In this document: piece by piece, positions 1 to 9,533 of the stretch
Layout of the letters: each line of letters opens with the position of its first letter
Numbering within the stretch: position 1 is the first letter of the stretch
Source of the DNA: Sphingobacterium sp. ML3W
Lineage (GTDB): Bacteria; Bacteroidota; Bacteroidia; Sphingobacteriales; Sphingobacteriaceae
Direction: 5' to 3'
Length of the DNA stretch: 64,000 nt
Assembly: GCF_029542085.1 (NCBI RefSeq)
Contig: NZ_CP107036.1
Location: 310,001 to 374,000, forward strand
Notes under the pieces: model-generated
Databases searched by the model: none
Seen by the model: the letters and a program-made list of their open reading frames with translations, nothing else
What the model was told of the DNA's origin: nothing
Made by a program: the position numbers and the translations under genes

Positions 1-1084
1 TTTCAAATATTTTGTCCCAATTTTTTCCTGTGAGAAAAAAGGTGTTTGATTTTTTATTGTAGGCAATTCCGTTTAATACATCCAGATCAACATGTTGTGT
101 CACATTTTCTCGTAATTTGGAAAGATTTACTAACCCCTCTATAGCACCTGTTTTTGGGTCTATGATACCCATGACATCTTCCATAAAGAAATTAACATAA
201 ATCTTTCCTTTTACCCATTCCATTTCGTTTATCTGGTTAACGATTTTCTCATTTGTGGCAACACGGATATAACCAATTTTGGAAAAATCATTAGGATTGA
301 GTATATAGATATTTTCTGAACCATCTGACATATACAAATTTTTACCATCCGAGGTCAACCCCCATCCTTCCATGTTTTTGAAATATGGTAGTGTTTTTAT
401 TGTCTTTAATGTTGCCACATCATAGACATAGGCAAGATTGCTTTTGTAGGTCAATTGATATAATTTCCCATTTAATATGGTGGCACCTTCGCCAAATATT
501 GAATCGGCTAATTCGATCTTTTTGATTGGCTTTCCTGTGGTGGGATTGACAATGCGGATACTTGACTTACCTTTATTTCCACTTAACCCAACGCCATTGC
601 CCGTACTTTCCATCAAGTTTTCTCCAAAGAACTCTAACCCTTGTGTGAAAGCTTTGATATCATGTGGGTAAGTATTAACAATTCGGTACTTTAAAATTCG
701 AGGTGGGTTTGATGGCAAATAGTCTATGTTTACTGTGTTTTCTTCGGATTTTCCAGCATTAAATACAACCGCCTTAATGATTTGCTTGCCAAATTTCTCT
801 CGTGATAATCTATATGTTACTTTATTGTTTTCTGTGACTTTAGCAATCGGGTAATCATTGATATAATAAAGGATGGAATCAATTTTTACATTAGGTGTAT
901 TTGTAATCTGAAACGATAATTCTTCATTTGTTGTATAATCTTGTTTAATCCCCTCGAAGCTAAAGCTTGGATTATTTTTTGGTAAGTTATCTGGAGACGG
1001 CAATGTTGTTTTTTTACCGTTTTCTCCGCATCCTATAAAAAGAGATGCTACTGTTAGCAAAAATAGTGAAGAAGTTGTTTTCAT
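1..1084 (-). CDS. Glutaminyl-peptide cyclotransferase-like lipoprotein (3' end outside window)
   Basis: The reading frame starts at 1084 on the minus strand and runs off the left edge, so about 361 residues are visible and the C-terminus is missing. A lipoprotein signal ends in LFIGC (Cys19), so the mature protein should be membrane-anchored. An N-terminal region of about 120 residues is followed by a beta-propeller carrying glutamine cyclotransferase hallmarks: YPHDIKAFTQGLEF, ESTGNGVGLSG, EGWGLTSDGKNLYMSDGS and NEMEWVKGKIYVNFF. The family (PF05096) turns N-terminal glutamine of peptides into pyroglutamate. The gene lies 264 bases beyond the SusD gene of locus 1 with a strong hairpin between them, so it is probably a separate transcript. 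Family assignment is good; the substrate is not known. Confidence 0.85.
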   Translation of the reverse strand, partial: MKTTSSLFLLTVASLFIGCGENGKKTTLPSPDNLPKNNPSFSFEGIKQDYTTNEELSFQITNTPNVKIDSILYYINDYPIAKVTENNKVTYRLSREKFGKQIIKAVVFNAGKSEENTVNIDYLPSNPPRILKYRIVNTYPHDIKAFTQGLEFFGENLMESTGNGVGLSGNKGKSSIRIVNPTTGKPIKKIELADSIFGEGATILNGKLYQLTYKSNLAYVYDVATLKTIKTLPYFKNMEGWGLTSDGKNLYMSDGSENIYILNPNDFSKIGYIRVATNEKIVNQINEMEWVKGKIYVNFFMEDVMGIIDPKTGAIEGLVNLSKLRENVTQHVDLDVLNGIAYNKKSNTFFLTGKNWDKIFE

Positions 1085-1296
1085 TTTTGTAGAGCTTGAA
1101 GATAGTGGGATTTGTTTTATACTTAAAGAAAGATAAAAATAATTTCAAAAGAAACCTAAATCATTGCTGAAAAAGATTCATTGCGAAAAACAATTAAGCT
1201 GTTTTGCTCTAAAATAGTCTTGAAGACCTTGTTGCTGGAATTAGCTATACCAAATATGTGGGGAATAGAATCTGGAGCAGCAGTATTTTGGTAATT

Positions 1297-1336
1297 AGGT
1301 TTGAGCGACACGAAATTATTTCGTGTGCTCAAACCT
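1297..1336. terminator. Strong hairpin after SusD of locus 1
   Basis: An outer 10-bp stem (AGGTTTGAGC with GCTCAAACCT) and an inner 8-bp stem (ACACGAAA with TTTCGTGT) are separated by one bulged base, with a 3-base loop. It lies 12 bases past the stop of the minus-strand SusD gene. The plus-strand side is followed by a T-rich stretch. It most likely ends the locus 1 transcript. The rest of 1085-1348 shows nothing else I can recognise. Confidence 0.7.
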
Positions 1337-1348
1337 TTATTGTTGTTT

Positions 1349-2854
1349 TTATTGTTTTTTATCCCACCATACTTTGGACAAAAAGGAATCTCCGTTCTGC
1401 ATTCTAGAAACAGCGTCTTTGAGATTTGTTTGATTTAATTCAGCCTCCTCGCTGGAGTAAATAGCTCGACGCGGTATCTGTCCATTGGTGGATCCCGGAT
1501 TTGGACCAGGTGTCAATTTTGGATAACCAGTACGTCGCCATTCGGCAAATGCTTCCATATCTCTGCCAAATAAGCTAATCCATTTTTGAGTAGCGATTTT
1601 CTCCATCTTTTGTTCGTCTGTCAATCCATTTAGGTTGATGACATTTTGCTCATAAGATGAAGGGATGGAAGTTAAATTGTACGGAGGAAGGGCAAAGGCA
1701 GCTTTGACACCATCTGTAAAGAATGATTGCGCATTTGTACTTGTCGCACCCCAACCTAATAATGCTGCCTCGGCTTTGTAAAAACATATGTCTGAGTAGG
1801 TCATTGCATAACTTGGTATTGGAGCAAAATTCAAGCTAAACCATGTTGACTTGTTGGCCGTAGAGTAATTTGCTCTGATCAGTTGAGAAAGTTCGTTATC
1901 GGTTAATGCTACTCCAATTCCTTGGTAGGTGATAGCACCGCCTATAGTGACTGGTTCTGCAAGTAGACCTAAACGGGGATCATTATAATCCTTCAATTTA
2001 TTTACCAATGTGTTGGCTAAGTATCGTAAGTCTGCGCTTCCAGTAGTCATCTGCCGTAATATAGGGTTTTGATTCTCGGCTTGGGCGTTATTGAATGTAG
2101 GAACTGCAGCATTATCGCTGTTACTTGAGATTAGCCCAACTGGAGAAGTCATTGCTTCTGTAACGGTTTTTTGCGCTAATGAGAGGTTAGCATAACGCAT
2201 TCTCATGCCCAATTTTAGTTTTAAGGAGTTTCCGAATTTTTTCCATTTATCAATATTACCGCCATAGAAAAAATCGGAGGAGCCATAAGATTGATCGCCA
2301 ACGGTGAGACGTGCTAAAGCTGCATCAACTTTTATGACCAGTGCGGGATAGATATCCTCTTGTTTGTCAAACTTAGGGGTTCGGTTGATCTCTCTGCTGT
2401 CTTTTGTAATTTCCGAATAGGGGATGTCTCCAAATAGATCGGTTAACCGTTGGTATAGGTAAACTTCATAAAGTTCGGTTATTGCCAGTTTACTTCTACC
2501 TTCGGGACTTTCTTCTTTGCCACTGAGCTCCTTTTTTATCTGAATGATGTTTCTGAGCAGAGTAAAATGCTGCGACCATATCAAGTTTTCTGGTCCTTCA
2601 AAATAACGCGATACAGGTACTACAGGTCCACCCGCCCAATGCTGGATCCAAGAGCCAAATTTATTGTTTGGAAGTTCTCCCGACTCCTGAAACGTACCAT
2701 CCCGGAGGATTCTAGCCATAAGCAATGCGGGATCTATTGCTGTCACTGATGTTGGTGGTGTATTTATTTTTTCAAAGTCTTTCGTGCATGCGCTAAATGC
2801 TGCAATGGAGACAAGAGCGATAACAAATCTGTTTTTTATCATTTTCGTTTTCAT
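1349..2854 (-). CDS. SusD/RagB-family nutrient-binding lipoprotein (locus 1)
   Basis: This 501-residue protein has a lipoprotein signal with Cys23 (AAFSAC). It looks like the SusD-like lipoprotein subgroup: an early KDFEKINTPPTSV segment, a helical TPR-type body, and a late segment (KMEKIATQKWISLFGRDMEAF, given here only as a landmark near residues 410-435). SusD proteins sit on the cell surface and form a lid on a SusC TonB-dependent channel, capturing substrate for import. The gene follows susC by 11 bases in the same direction, so the two are co-transcribed. No carbohydrate-active gene is nearby, so the ligand cannot be inferred. Family call is firm. Confidence 0.9.
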   Translation of the reverse strand: MKTKMIKNRFVIALVSIAAFSACTKDFEKINTPPTSVTAIDPALLMARILRDGTFQESGELPNNKFGSWIQHWAGGPVVPVSRYFEGPENLIWSQHFTLLRNIIQIKKELSGKEESPEGRSKLAITELYEVYLYQRLTDLFGDIPYSEITKDSREINRTPKFDKQEDIYPALVIKVDAALARLTVGDQSYGSSDFFYGGNIDKWKKFGNSLKLKLGMRMRYANLSLAQKTVTEAMTSPVGLISSNSDNAAVPTFNNAQAENQNPILRQMTTGSADLRYLANTLVNKLKDYNDPRLGLLAEPVTIGGAITYQGIGVALTDNELSQLIRANYSTANKSTWFSLNFAPIPSYAMTYSDICFYKAEAALLGWGATSTNAQSFFTDGVKAAFALPPYNLTSIPSSYEQNVINLNGLTDEQKMEKIATQKWISLFGRDMEAFAEWRRTGYPKLTPGPNPGSTNGQIPRRAIYSSEEAELNQTNLKDAVSRMQNGDSFLSKVWWDKKQ

Positions 2855-2865
2855 AATTCAGTGTT

Positions 2866-5800
2866 TTAAAGACCAACGGTAAGGTTAATGCCAAAGGTTC
2901 TCATCATAGGTAGGGAAGTGGATTCAATCCCTATGGAGCTATTGTTTACATTGAAAGCAGAAGCTTCTGGAGAAAAACCATCTGTTTTTCGTTGGAAATA
3001 GAATAAGTTTCTACCGTATAGACCCAATTTCAATGAATTGATCACGCGATGTGGCATCAGATTTTTCGGGAATGAATAGGAGAGACTGATTTCGCGCATT
3101 GCAATATAACTCATATCATTAATCATTTCCTCAGATACCATGACTTCTTTGTCACTAGCTACCATATTCCAATAATCCTGAGCATTCACCTGTTTGCTGT
3201 TTTTTGTTCCTGTGCTTGTCCAATTGCCTGCGCCATCTTGTTGTGCAACCATCCCATCAGCGACATAACTACCCTCACGTCCCTGTAACGTTTTTTTGCT
3301 CGTACCATAAATTATTTGTTCTCGATTGGACTGTGAGAAGATCACTCCCCCTTGACGAATATCAACAAGCGCGTATAAGTTGAACCCTTTGTATTTTAAT
3401 GTGTTGCCGAAACCGCCTATCCAATTTGGCTGCGCATTTCCAAGATCTGTTTCCACCCTTCCGGCGGTACGTAAAGGGAGCCCTGTAGTTGGATCAATTA
3501 ATCGATTTCCATTTTCATCCTTAATCCATGCAAATTGGGTCCCAATAAGCTGACCGAATGGCTTTCCTACTTCGGCGACAACGTTGATTCCTCTATCCGT
3601 TGCCAAAAGGAAACTTTCTACACCGGGGTAAAGCGATTCAACCTTGTTGCGGTTTCTATTAAAGTTAAACGTTGTATTCCATTCAAATCCTGATTCGGTT
3701 TTGAAGGGAGTGGCCCCTAGTACAAATTCGATCCCTCTGTTACTGATTTCTCCGGCATTGATGCGATTTTTCACGTAAAGACTTGATGGCGCAATCGGTA
3801 CATCTAGAATCTGATTTTTTGTTTTCGCCTGATAGTAAGTAAAGGATAGCGAAAGTCTATTCTTTAAAAACCTGAGATCTGCACCAGCCTCTATAGACGT
3901 GGTCAATTCATTCTTTAAGTTGGGATCAGGGATAATTTCAGTATATGAAGCCATCGGTACACCGCCGTGTGTATATTGATTAAGACTATACGCACCCGTT
4001 AATTGGTAGGGGTTTCCGGAGCTACCTGCCTGTGCCCAAGAAGCTCGGATCTTGGCGAAAGACAGCGCATCTGACTGCCATTTGAATGCATCAGATAGCA
4101 CAAAACTGGAACTTATCGAAGGGTAGAAAAACGAATTGTTATTTTTGGATAATGTAGAAGACCAGTCATTGCGCGCCGAAAAGTCGACAAACCAATAATT
4201 TTTATAGCTAAATTGGCCTGAGAGGTATACCGAATTGATTTTTGACTCGATAAGATCGAATATATAGGTATTCGTAGTGGTATTATTGATGACAAAGAGA
4301 TTAGGTACGATAAACTGATTACCAGCGTTTCCTGTCATTCGCAGATATCGACTTTGATGACTTGCCCCCATATTGGCGCTGAGCTTAATGTTATCCGATA
4401 AAGTGAAATTAGAGCTGGCAAGGATATCAAAATTATCTTCACGGGATCGGATAACTTCTTCTCTGATATCGCCTTTTCTGTTTAAGCTCTGATAGGTATT
4501 GATCGGTCTATATCGGAATCGCTGATCGGTATAGAAATCAGTTCCTCCTGTCGCTGCTACTTTGAGCCAGGGAGCGAAGTCATAGCTTAGGCGGAGTAAT
4601 CCAATGATGCGATCGCGGCGATCTTCGTTGTGATTTTCGTGGATTGTCCAAAATGGATTGGCCGTGGAACTATTCGTTGCGTAAGTTTTTTCCAGACCCT
4701 CCGTTAAGCCGGAAAAACCAAGCTGCCTGCTTATTTCCTGTGCCGTCCACTTATATTGGGACATGATATCATTCCCTAGGCTTCGTGGTTGACTAATAAA
4801 TAAATAGGCAGGATTATCGGCTGCATCAGCTAATGTTGGTCTATTGTTTCCTTTTTGAGCGATGTAATTTGCTTTTACATCAATATGAAGTTTGTCCGTA
4901 ATTTTTGCCTGTGTGCGTAAACCAAAATTATTCCTTTTTAAAGTATTGGTGGGGATATATCCGTTCACATCTGTATTGGCAAAAGAAAAACGATAGTTTA
5001 TTTTTTCATTTCCGCCGTCTATGCTTAAGTTATTGACAAATTGTTTTTCGGTTTGAAAAAAAGATGCATAGGTATCAGGTTTAGGTGTTAGTTGCAGTAC
5101 ATTTCCATAGGCATCTTCATACGTTTGCCCCTCCATTTTGGCTCCCCAGCTGGAACGTGTTGTACGGTCCCGGCCTGCACTCATTTTTGGGATACCACTG
5201 TAACCATTTTTTATGGCATCACTCATGGAAACGATGGTTCCGTCGTCTTTTCGGAAGTGAGTAAATGTGCCGTTAAGTCCTTGACCATATTCATTTTGAA
5301 AATCGGGGAGTACTAAACCATTTCCAAAGGAATAGTCTGTACCATAGCTGAAACGTGTTTTACCGGCTTTTCCCGATTTTGTTGTAATCAGAATGACACC
5401 GTTGCTGCCTCTTTGACCGTATAGTGCTGCGGCATTGGGCCCTTTTAGGACGGACATGGTCTCAATATCTTCGGGGTTAATATTACCAATACCGTCGCCA
5501 TAATCTGTTCCACCGGATTGGTTTGGTGCTGAAATGTTTTGATTATCAATCGGTACACCATCGACTACGTAAAGCGGTTGACTATTACCAACAAGTGAGT
5601 TGTTACCACGAATAACGACTTTTGAAGATCCTCCAGCACCGGAAGCGGCACGGCTTACTTGCACACCTGCAACCTTTCCCGAAAGTGCATTCGCAACATT
5701 TGTTTCTTTACCTTGTGTCAATTCATCTCCTTTTAACTCCGCAACAGTATAGCCAAGGGCTTTTTTCTCCTTTTTAATACCTAGTGCAGTCACAACTACT

Positions 5801-6222
5801 TCCTGTAGGTTTTCCGATACCGATTCCAGACTGACATTGATGGCAAGCTTATCTCTTTCAGAGATGTTGTAGTCTGTCAGTTCCTTGGTTTTAAATCCGA
5901 TGGAGGAAATGGTAATCTGGTATCCTTGACCAGCTGGGATCTGATCAAAAGAAAAGGTACCATCTGCAGCGCTAGTCGTTGCCCTTTTGAATTTGTTACC
6001 CGCATTCTGGATAGTAACTGTTGCGGAGTATATGGGCTTACCCGCTTCGTCGCGAATGACGCCGTTGATCGCTGCCTGCTGTTGTGCATTAACGATTTGA
6101 TAACTAGTTGCCAAAAGGCCCATTAGTCCAAGACGTAAACCCCAGTTTACATCAGCACGGATATTGGTTCTTAGCATAAACATGGTTAGTAGGCCATGTT
6201 TGGAAGGTAAATAATTGTGCAT
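2866..6222 (-). CDS. SusC/RagA-family TonB-linked outer-membrane channel without STN domain (locus 1)
   Basis: This 1118-residue TonB-dependent receptor has an N-terminal signal region ending near IVNAQ (about residue 47), then a carboxypeptidase-regulatory-like domain (GVIRDEAGKPIYSATVTIQ, about 54-130), a TonB-box-like segment (LQEVVVTALGIKK), a plug domain (QPLYVVDGVPI, VLKGPNAAALYGQRG, ITTKSG) and a C-terminal barrel. It should import a ligand captured by the adjacent SusD. Unlike the SusC proteins of loci 2 and 3 it has no STN domain, although a sigma/FecR pair lies just upstream. The start at 6222 leaves a long leader before the hydrophobic stretch; an internal ATG at MFMLRTN is an alternative. 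Confidence 0.92.
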   Translation of the reverse strand: MHNYLPSKHGLLTMFMLRTNIRADVNWGLRLGLMGLLATSYQIVNAQQQAAINGVIRDEAGKPIYSATVTIQNAGNKFKRATTSAADGTFSFDQIPAGQGYQITISSIGFKTKELTDYNISERDKLAINVSLESVSENLQEVVVTALGIKKEKKALGYTVAELKGDELTQGKETNVANALSGKVAGVQVSRAASGAGGSSKVVIRGNNSLVGNSQPLYVVDGVPIDNQNISAPNQSGGTDYGDGIGNINPEDIETMSVLKGPNAAALYGQRGSNGVILITTKSGKAGKTRFSYGTDYSFGNGLVLPDFQNEYGQGLNGTFTHFRKDDGTIVSMSDAIKNGYSGIPKMSAGRDRTTRSSWGAKMEGQTYEDAYGNVLQLTPKPDTYASFFQTEKQFVNNLSIDGGNEKINYRFSFANTDVNGYIPTNTLKRNNFGLRTQAKITDKLHIDVKANYIAQKGNNRPTLADAADNPAYLFISQPRSLGNDIMSQYKWTAQEISRQLGFSGLTEGLEKTYATNSSTANPFWTIHENHNEDRRDRIIGLLRLSYDFAPWLKVAATGGTDFYTDQRFRYRPINTYQSLNRKGDIREEVIRSREDNFDILASSNFTLSDNIKLSANMGASHQSRYLRMTGNAGNQFIVPNLFVINNTTTNTYIFDLIESKINSVYLSGQFSYKNYWFVDFSARNDWSSTLSKNNNSFFYPSISSSFVLSDAFKWQSDALSFAKIRASWAQAGSSGNPYQLTGAYSLNQYTHGGVPMASYTEIIPDPNLKNELTTSIEAGADLRFLKNRLSLSFTYYQAKTKNQILDVPIAPSSLYVKNRINAGEISNRGIEFVLGATPFKTESGFEWNTTFNFNRNRNKVESLYPGVESFLLATDRGINVVAEVGKPFGQLIGTQFAWIKDENGNRLIDPTTGLPLRTAGRVETDLGNAQPNWIGGFGNTLKYKGFNLYALVDIRQGGVIFSQSNREQIIYGTSKKTLQGREGSYVADGMVAQQDGAGNWTSTGTKNSKQVNAQDYWNMVASDKEVMVSEEMINDMSYIAMREISLSYSFPKNLMPHRVINSLKLGLYGRNLFYFQRKTDGFSPEASAFNVNNSSIGIESTSLPMMRTFGINLTVGL

Positions 6223-6252
6223 AATTTATGGATTAAATAAGTAATATATATT

Positions 6253-7281
6253 TTAATTCTGTACAGTTATAGTAATGTGGTGGAGTTCTTGTATATCTGA
6301 TAGTATTTTTCGGAAGACGGATGGATCATTTTCATAGGTGCCACTGTAATATTTGTCTTCGATAGCTTCGGAATCAAATTCAAGTTTGATATTATAGTTT
6401 TGACTTATAATATGTAGTAGATCTTTAAGGGCTAAATTTTTGAAGATTAGTGTGTTTTGTTTTTCGGAATAAAAACCTCTTCTGTTGAATTTGGAAAAAT
6501 TCATCCGTTCTTCGGCGATAATTTGAAGTTGTCTATGATCGATGGTTATTTCTTCATTTGGTATAAATTCAAGGAGCAGAGGAGGGGATCCTGTTTTATT
6601 TTTTAGACTCTTTAATTGGATACGTCCTTCAAATAATTTGACTTTTGTTTGTGAAGATTTTAGCTCATCTACGCTGAATATTGTACCTAATGCGGTTGTT
6701 GTTAAACCAGCGGTATGCACACTAAACGGTCTTGACTTATCTTTGGCAACAACAAACTTTGCCTTTCCTTTTAAATGAATATCACGGGTAGACAGCGAAG
6801 AAAAATTATCTGCAAATTTAACTTCCGAATTAGGATAAAGTTCAATTTCTGATCCATCAGGAACATCTATCTGCATCGGCGAATTGCCAGAATTAATATA
6901 ATAGAAGTTGCTTGGGGATTCCAATTTCGGAGTTTGTTTTTTTGGGGCAGAAGTAATCGTAGGGATATTTGTTGTTGTCTTCCAATATTGAAAAGATTCC
7001 CAGCCTAGTGTTCCGACAAGTAAAAGTATCGCAGCATACTTCAGTAGGGCATAGATTTGTTGTTTTGTATCCCTTATCATAATTTTTTTGATCAGGGATT
7101 GTTTGATTGAGTCATGCTGTTCAAAAGCTGCATGTTCTTCTATATTGTGCCATTCACTTGCTGGAAGCCAATCATCCAAATTTAGTTGGTTATTATCCAG
7201 TGCATTTTGAACCGCTTTAACTTCTTCGGTATTTGCTTCTCCGCGGAGATATTTTTCAACGAGTTCTTTCGTAATCTTCAT
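6253..7281 (-). CDS. FecR-family anti-sigma factor (locus 1)
   Basis: This 342-residue protein has a cytoplasmic N-terminal part, one transmembrane helix at about residues 77-97, a periplasmic FecR domain (DVPDGSEIELYPNSEVKF, then RPFSVHTAGLTTTALGTIFSV), and a C-terminal DUF4974-type domain ending in the NLALKDLLHIISQNYNI region. FecR proteins hold an ECF sigma factor inactive until an outer-membrane receptor signals. It lies 30 bases upstream of susC and 44 bases downstream of the sigma gene. Its partner receptor lacks the STN domain that normally contacts FecR, so how it is triggered is unclear. Confidence 0.9.
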   Translation of the reverse strand: MKITKELVEKYLRGEANTEEVKAVQNALDNNQLNLDDWLPASEWHNIEEHAAFEQHDSIKQSLIKKIMIRDTKQQIYALLKYAAILLLVGTLGWESFQYWKTTTNIPTITSAPKKQTPKLESPSNFYYINSGNSPMQIDVPDGSEIELYPNSEVKFADNFSSLSTRDIHLKGKAKFVVAKDKSRPFSVHTAGLTTTALGTIFSVDELKSSQTKVKLFEGRIQLKSLKNKTGSPPLLLEFIPNEEITIDHRQLQIIAEERMNFSKFNRRGFYSEKQNTLIFKNLALKDLLHIISQNYNIKLEFDSEAIEDKYYSGTYENDPSVFRKILSDIQELHHITITVQN

Positions 7282-7325
7282 ACATATTGATTACGATTGA
7301 AAATAGGATATCCCCCAAAGGAAAA

Positions 7326-7856
7326 TTAAAAAAGATTTAGCATCAGTATGGAGAGCAATAATGCTTTTCTGATCGCTTTTAAGGCAAGGGTAATTTGGTT
7401 TTCTACTGTCTTGGATGATATCGAGAGTTTATCCGCTATTTGTTTATGGGATAGATTGGAATAGCGGCTCAACATAAAGATCTGTTTTCGCTTTTCGGGG
7501 AATTGATTAATTATATGTTGTAATGTAGTTTCAAGCTGTTTGGCATAGTAATCATCTTGTGGGGAATAGCGCTGAATGAGCTCATTTTCTGTTTGAAGAA
7601 GTTTCTTTCTATTATATTCTTCTTTGATTAGATCCAAAATTGTTGTCCTTGCAATACAAAAGATCTGAGATTCTACAGTAGCGTCAATATTCTTTTCATT
7701 TAAGTTTTTCCAAAGCTTAATAAATACACGCTGTACAGTTTCTTCGGCTAAATAAGAGGATCTGGTTTTATTGAACGCATATTGGTATACTTTGGTACTC
7801 CATTGATCATAGTATCCTTCAAATGTTTGGATATGTAGCAAATAATTGATTCCCAT
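7326..7856 (-). CDS. ECF RNA polymerase sigma-70 factor (locus 1)
   Basis: This 176-residue protein has region 2 (YAFNKTRSSYLAEETVQRVF, IKLWKN) and region 4 with a helix-turn-helix (LSHKQIADKLSISSKTVENQ). The length and the lack of other domains match the ECF class of Bacteroidota. It is the first gene of locus 1, upstream of fecR, susC and susD, and should drive their transcription when released from FecR. The short C-terminal hydrophobic tail (LLLSILMLNLF) resembles that of the sigma factors in the other two loci. Confidence 0.9.
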   Translation of the reverse strand: MGINYLLHIQTFEGYYDQWSTKVYQYAFNKTRSSYLAEETVQRVFIKLWKNLNEKNIDATVESQIFCIARTTILDLIKEEYNRKKLLQTENELIQRYSPQDDYYAKQLETTLQHIINQFPEKRKQIFMLSRYSNLSHKQIADKLSISSKTVENQITLALKAIRKALLLSILMLNLF

Positions 7857-8057
7857 AGTGTAGACTTGGAATCTCTAATATAGCTAAACTAAATGATTTA
7901 AGATAAATTTGGACAGCGTTTTTCTAATAGCCAAAACGTTAGTGTGATGAGACTTGTTTCTAAAGAAATCTGCAGTATAACATTTTTACATTTCTCATCA
8001 TGTTGAAATATTATTTGAAGGCTGAACTATTGCCCTAGTTTCAATTGTTATAGCGTT

Positions 8058-8807
8058 ATGAAGGTTCTATATTTTTCAGGTACAAGCGGAATTCTGTTGC
8101 CCTACAGGAACAAAAGCTATTATCCCAAAGATTTAAAGGATAGGAGCAGGCTTGCTGTATATAGTCTGTTGTTCAATTCTTTGGAGGTAAATAGCACGTT
8201 TTACAAGATACCCCGCAAGGAGACTGTCGAACGATGGTCTCAGGAAACAAACGATAGCTTTCGTTTTACTTTTAAGCTTTGGAAGGGAATTACTCATCAA
8301 AAGGATTTAATTTTTGAACCAAGCGATGTTATTAAATTTTTGGATATTATTAATAGTGTTGATAAGAAGAAGGGGTGTTTGTTGATACAATTACCTCCAT
8401 CAACCAAATTTTCCTCATTGACCAATTTAGATAAGCTTTTAAGATGTATGGCAACTGATAAACGAAGTTTGGATTGGCAAGTATGCATTGAGTTTCGTCA
8501 TCAGTCCTGGTATCGCATGGAAACAATGACACTGTTAAATTCTTATGGTATGAATTTGGTATTACACGATAAAGATGGTGGCGGAATAAACATACAGTAC
8601 ACCGGTAGTGATATGATTTATATACGTTTTCATGGACCAAAAGGTGATTATAAGGGGAGCTATGAAGATGCCGTATTATATGAATATAGTGGTTATATCA
8701 AAGAATGGCTAGCTGAAGGAAAAGAAGTTTATGTTTATTTTAACAATACCATCGGCGCTGCTATTGCCAATCTCAGAACATTAGAAGAATATATTAAAAG
8801 ATTATAA
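8058..8807 (+). CDS. DUF72-family protein
   Basis: This 249-residue protein carries DUF72 (YecE-like) features: YFSGTSGILLPYRNKSYYP near the start, FNSLEVNSTFYKIPR at about 47-61, FRFTFKLWKGITHQ at about 77-90, CIEFRHQSWY near 150-160, YIRFHGPKG near 195-203 and a C-terminal YVYFNNT segment. The fold is a TIM-barrel-like one; no reaction is established. It is divergent from the locus 1 sigma gene and convergent with the small gene at 8820. The 201-base gap before it should hold both promoters, but I see no clear element. Confidence 0.85.
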   Translation: MKVLYFSGTSGILLPYRNKSYYPKDLKDRSRLAVYSLLFNSLEVNSTFYKIPRKETVERWSQETNDSFRFTFKLWKGITHQKDLIFEPSDVIKFLDIINSVDKKKGCLLIQLPPSTKFSSLTNLDKLLRCMATDKRSLDWQVCIEFRHQSWYRMETMTLLNSYGMNLVLHDKDGGGINIQYTGSDMIYIRFHGPKGDYKGSYEDAVLYEYSGYIKEWLAEGKEVYVYFNNTIGAAIANLRTLEEYIKRL

Positions 8808-8819
8808 TATATGGATTGT

Positions 8820-9152
8820 TTAAAAGATACTCCCACGAATATATTCTTTCCCCATATAACCATCCCAGTTTTCATGGTCACGCATAATGTGGTGATAGAC
8901 TGTGGCTAGAGCCTGCATCTTAGTGAATAAAGGAATGCCTTTTCGGATACAGTCATAGTCTGTGTAAATCCCGTTGCAATCATTCCATTGAAGCCACTGG
9001 AGCAATTCTTGTCGTTCCATAAGTGAGAGTCTATCAAAAAGTGTTTTATCTTTTAAATCTAGCAGCTGATAGCGCCAATCCTTTCGTTGCGACTCCATTG
9101 CGATGATTTTGGGTAATTGATAACCGATAATCTGTTTGATGAAAGATTCCAT
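8820..9152 (-). CDS. Unknown small protein, paralog of its neighbour
   Basis: This 110-residue protein is not one I can name. It shares with the protein at 9164-9484 the pattern DWRxQL, then RL-x2-M-x-RQ, L-x2-WLQWN, G-x-YTD-x2-C, and a closing Y-x2-I-x-R-x-H. It is soluble, with no signal peptide or membrane segment. The paralog is 11 bases upstream, so the two are likely co-transcribed, together with 9534-9848. I have a weak impression that such small WLQW/YTD proteins occur in accessory DNA of Bacteroidota; this is only an inference. Confidence 0.65.
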   Translation of the reverse strand: MESFIKQIIGYQLPKIIAMESQRKDWRYQLLDLKDKTLFDRLSLMERQELLQWLQWNDCNGIYTDYDCIRKGIPLFTKMQALATVYHHIMRDHENWDGYMGKEYIRGSIF

Positions 9153-9163
9153 AGTTTGAGCAA

Positions 9164-9484
9164 TTAATTGTTAAACATAAGTTGTATTGGACCATTCGAA
9201 ATGCTATTAAACTGCTTTTTTGTATGATTGCGCAATATCTCTCTATAGGTATACTCTACGGCTTTTGATTTGCAAAGAGGTTTTACACTATTTTCCATAC
9301 ATTTACTGTCAGTGTAGTTGCCTTTTGGGTTATGCCATTGCAGCCAATCAACGAGTACCTCCCGATCCATCACTTCAAGTCGTTGAAGTAAACCATTTAT
9401 TTCACTTTCTTTAAGTTGTTCACGCCAATCGGACCATATAGATCGTGATGTGAATTCTCTGTTTGCTTTGAATTTATTTTCCAT
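9164..9484 (-). CDS. Unknown small protein, paralog of its neighbour
   Basis: This 106-residue soluble protein matches the next gene downstream over most of its length: DWREQL, RLEVMDRE, LVDWLQWHNPKGNYTD, SKCM and YREILRNH. The Trp, Gly-x-Tyr-Thr-Asp and Cys positions line up without gaps, which points to a tandem duplication that has since diverged. No known domain is recognised. It lies between 8820-9152 and 9534-9848 on the same strand, with short spacers. Confidence 0.65.
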   Translation of the reverse strand: MENKFKANREFTSRSIWSDWREQLKESEINGLLQRLEVMDREVLVDWLQWHNPKGNYTDSKCMENSVKPLCKSKAVEYTYREILRNHTKKQFNSISNGPIQLMFNN

Positions 9485-9533
9485 CGTGTTTTTATACCTT
9501 TTTGTCGGACTTTATGTAGACTATCAACTTTAT

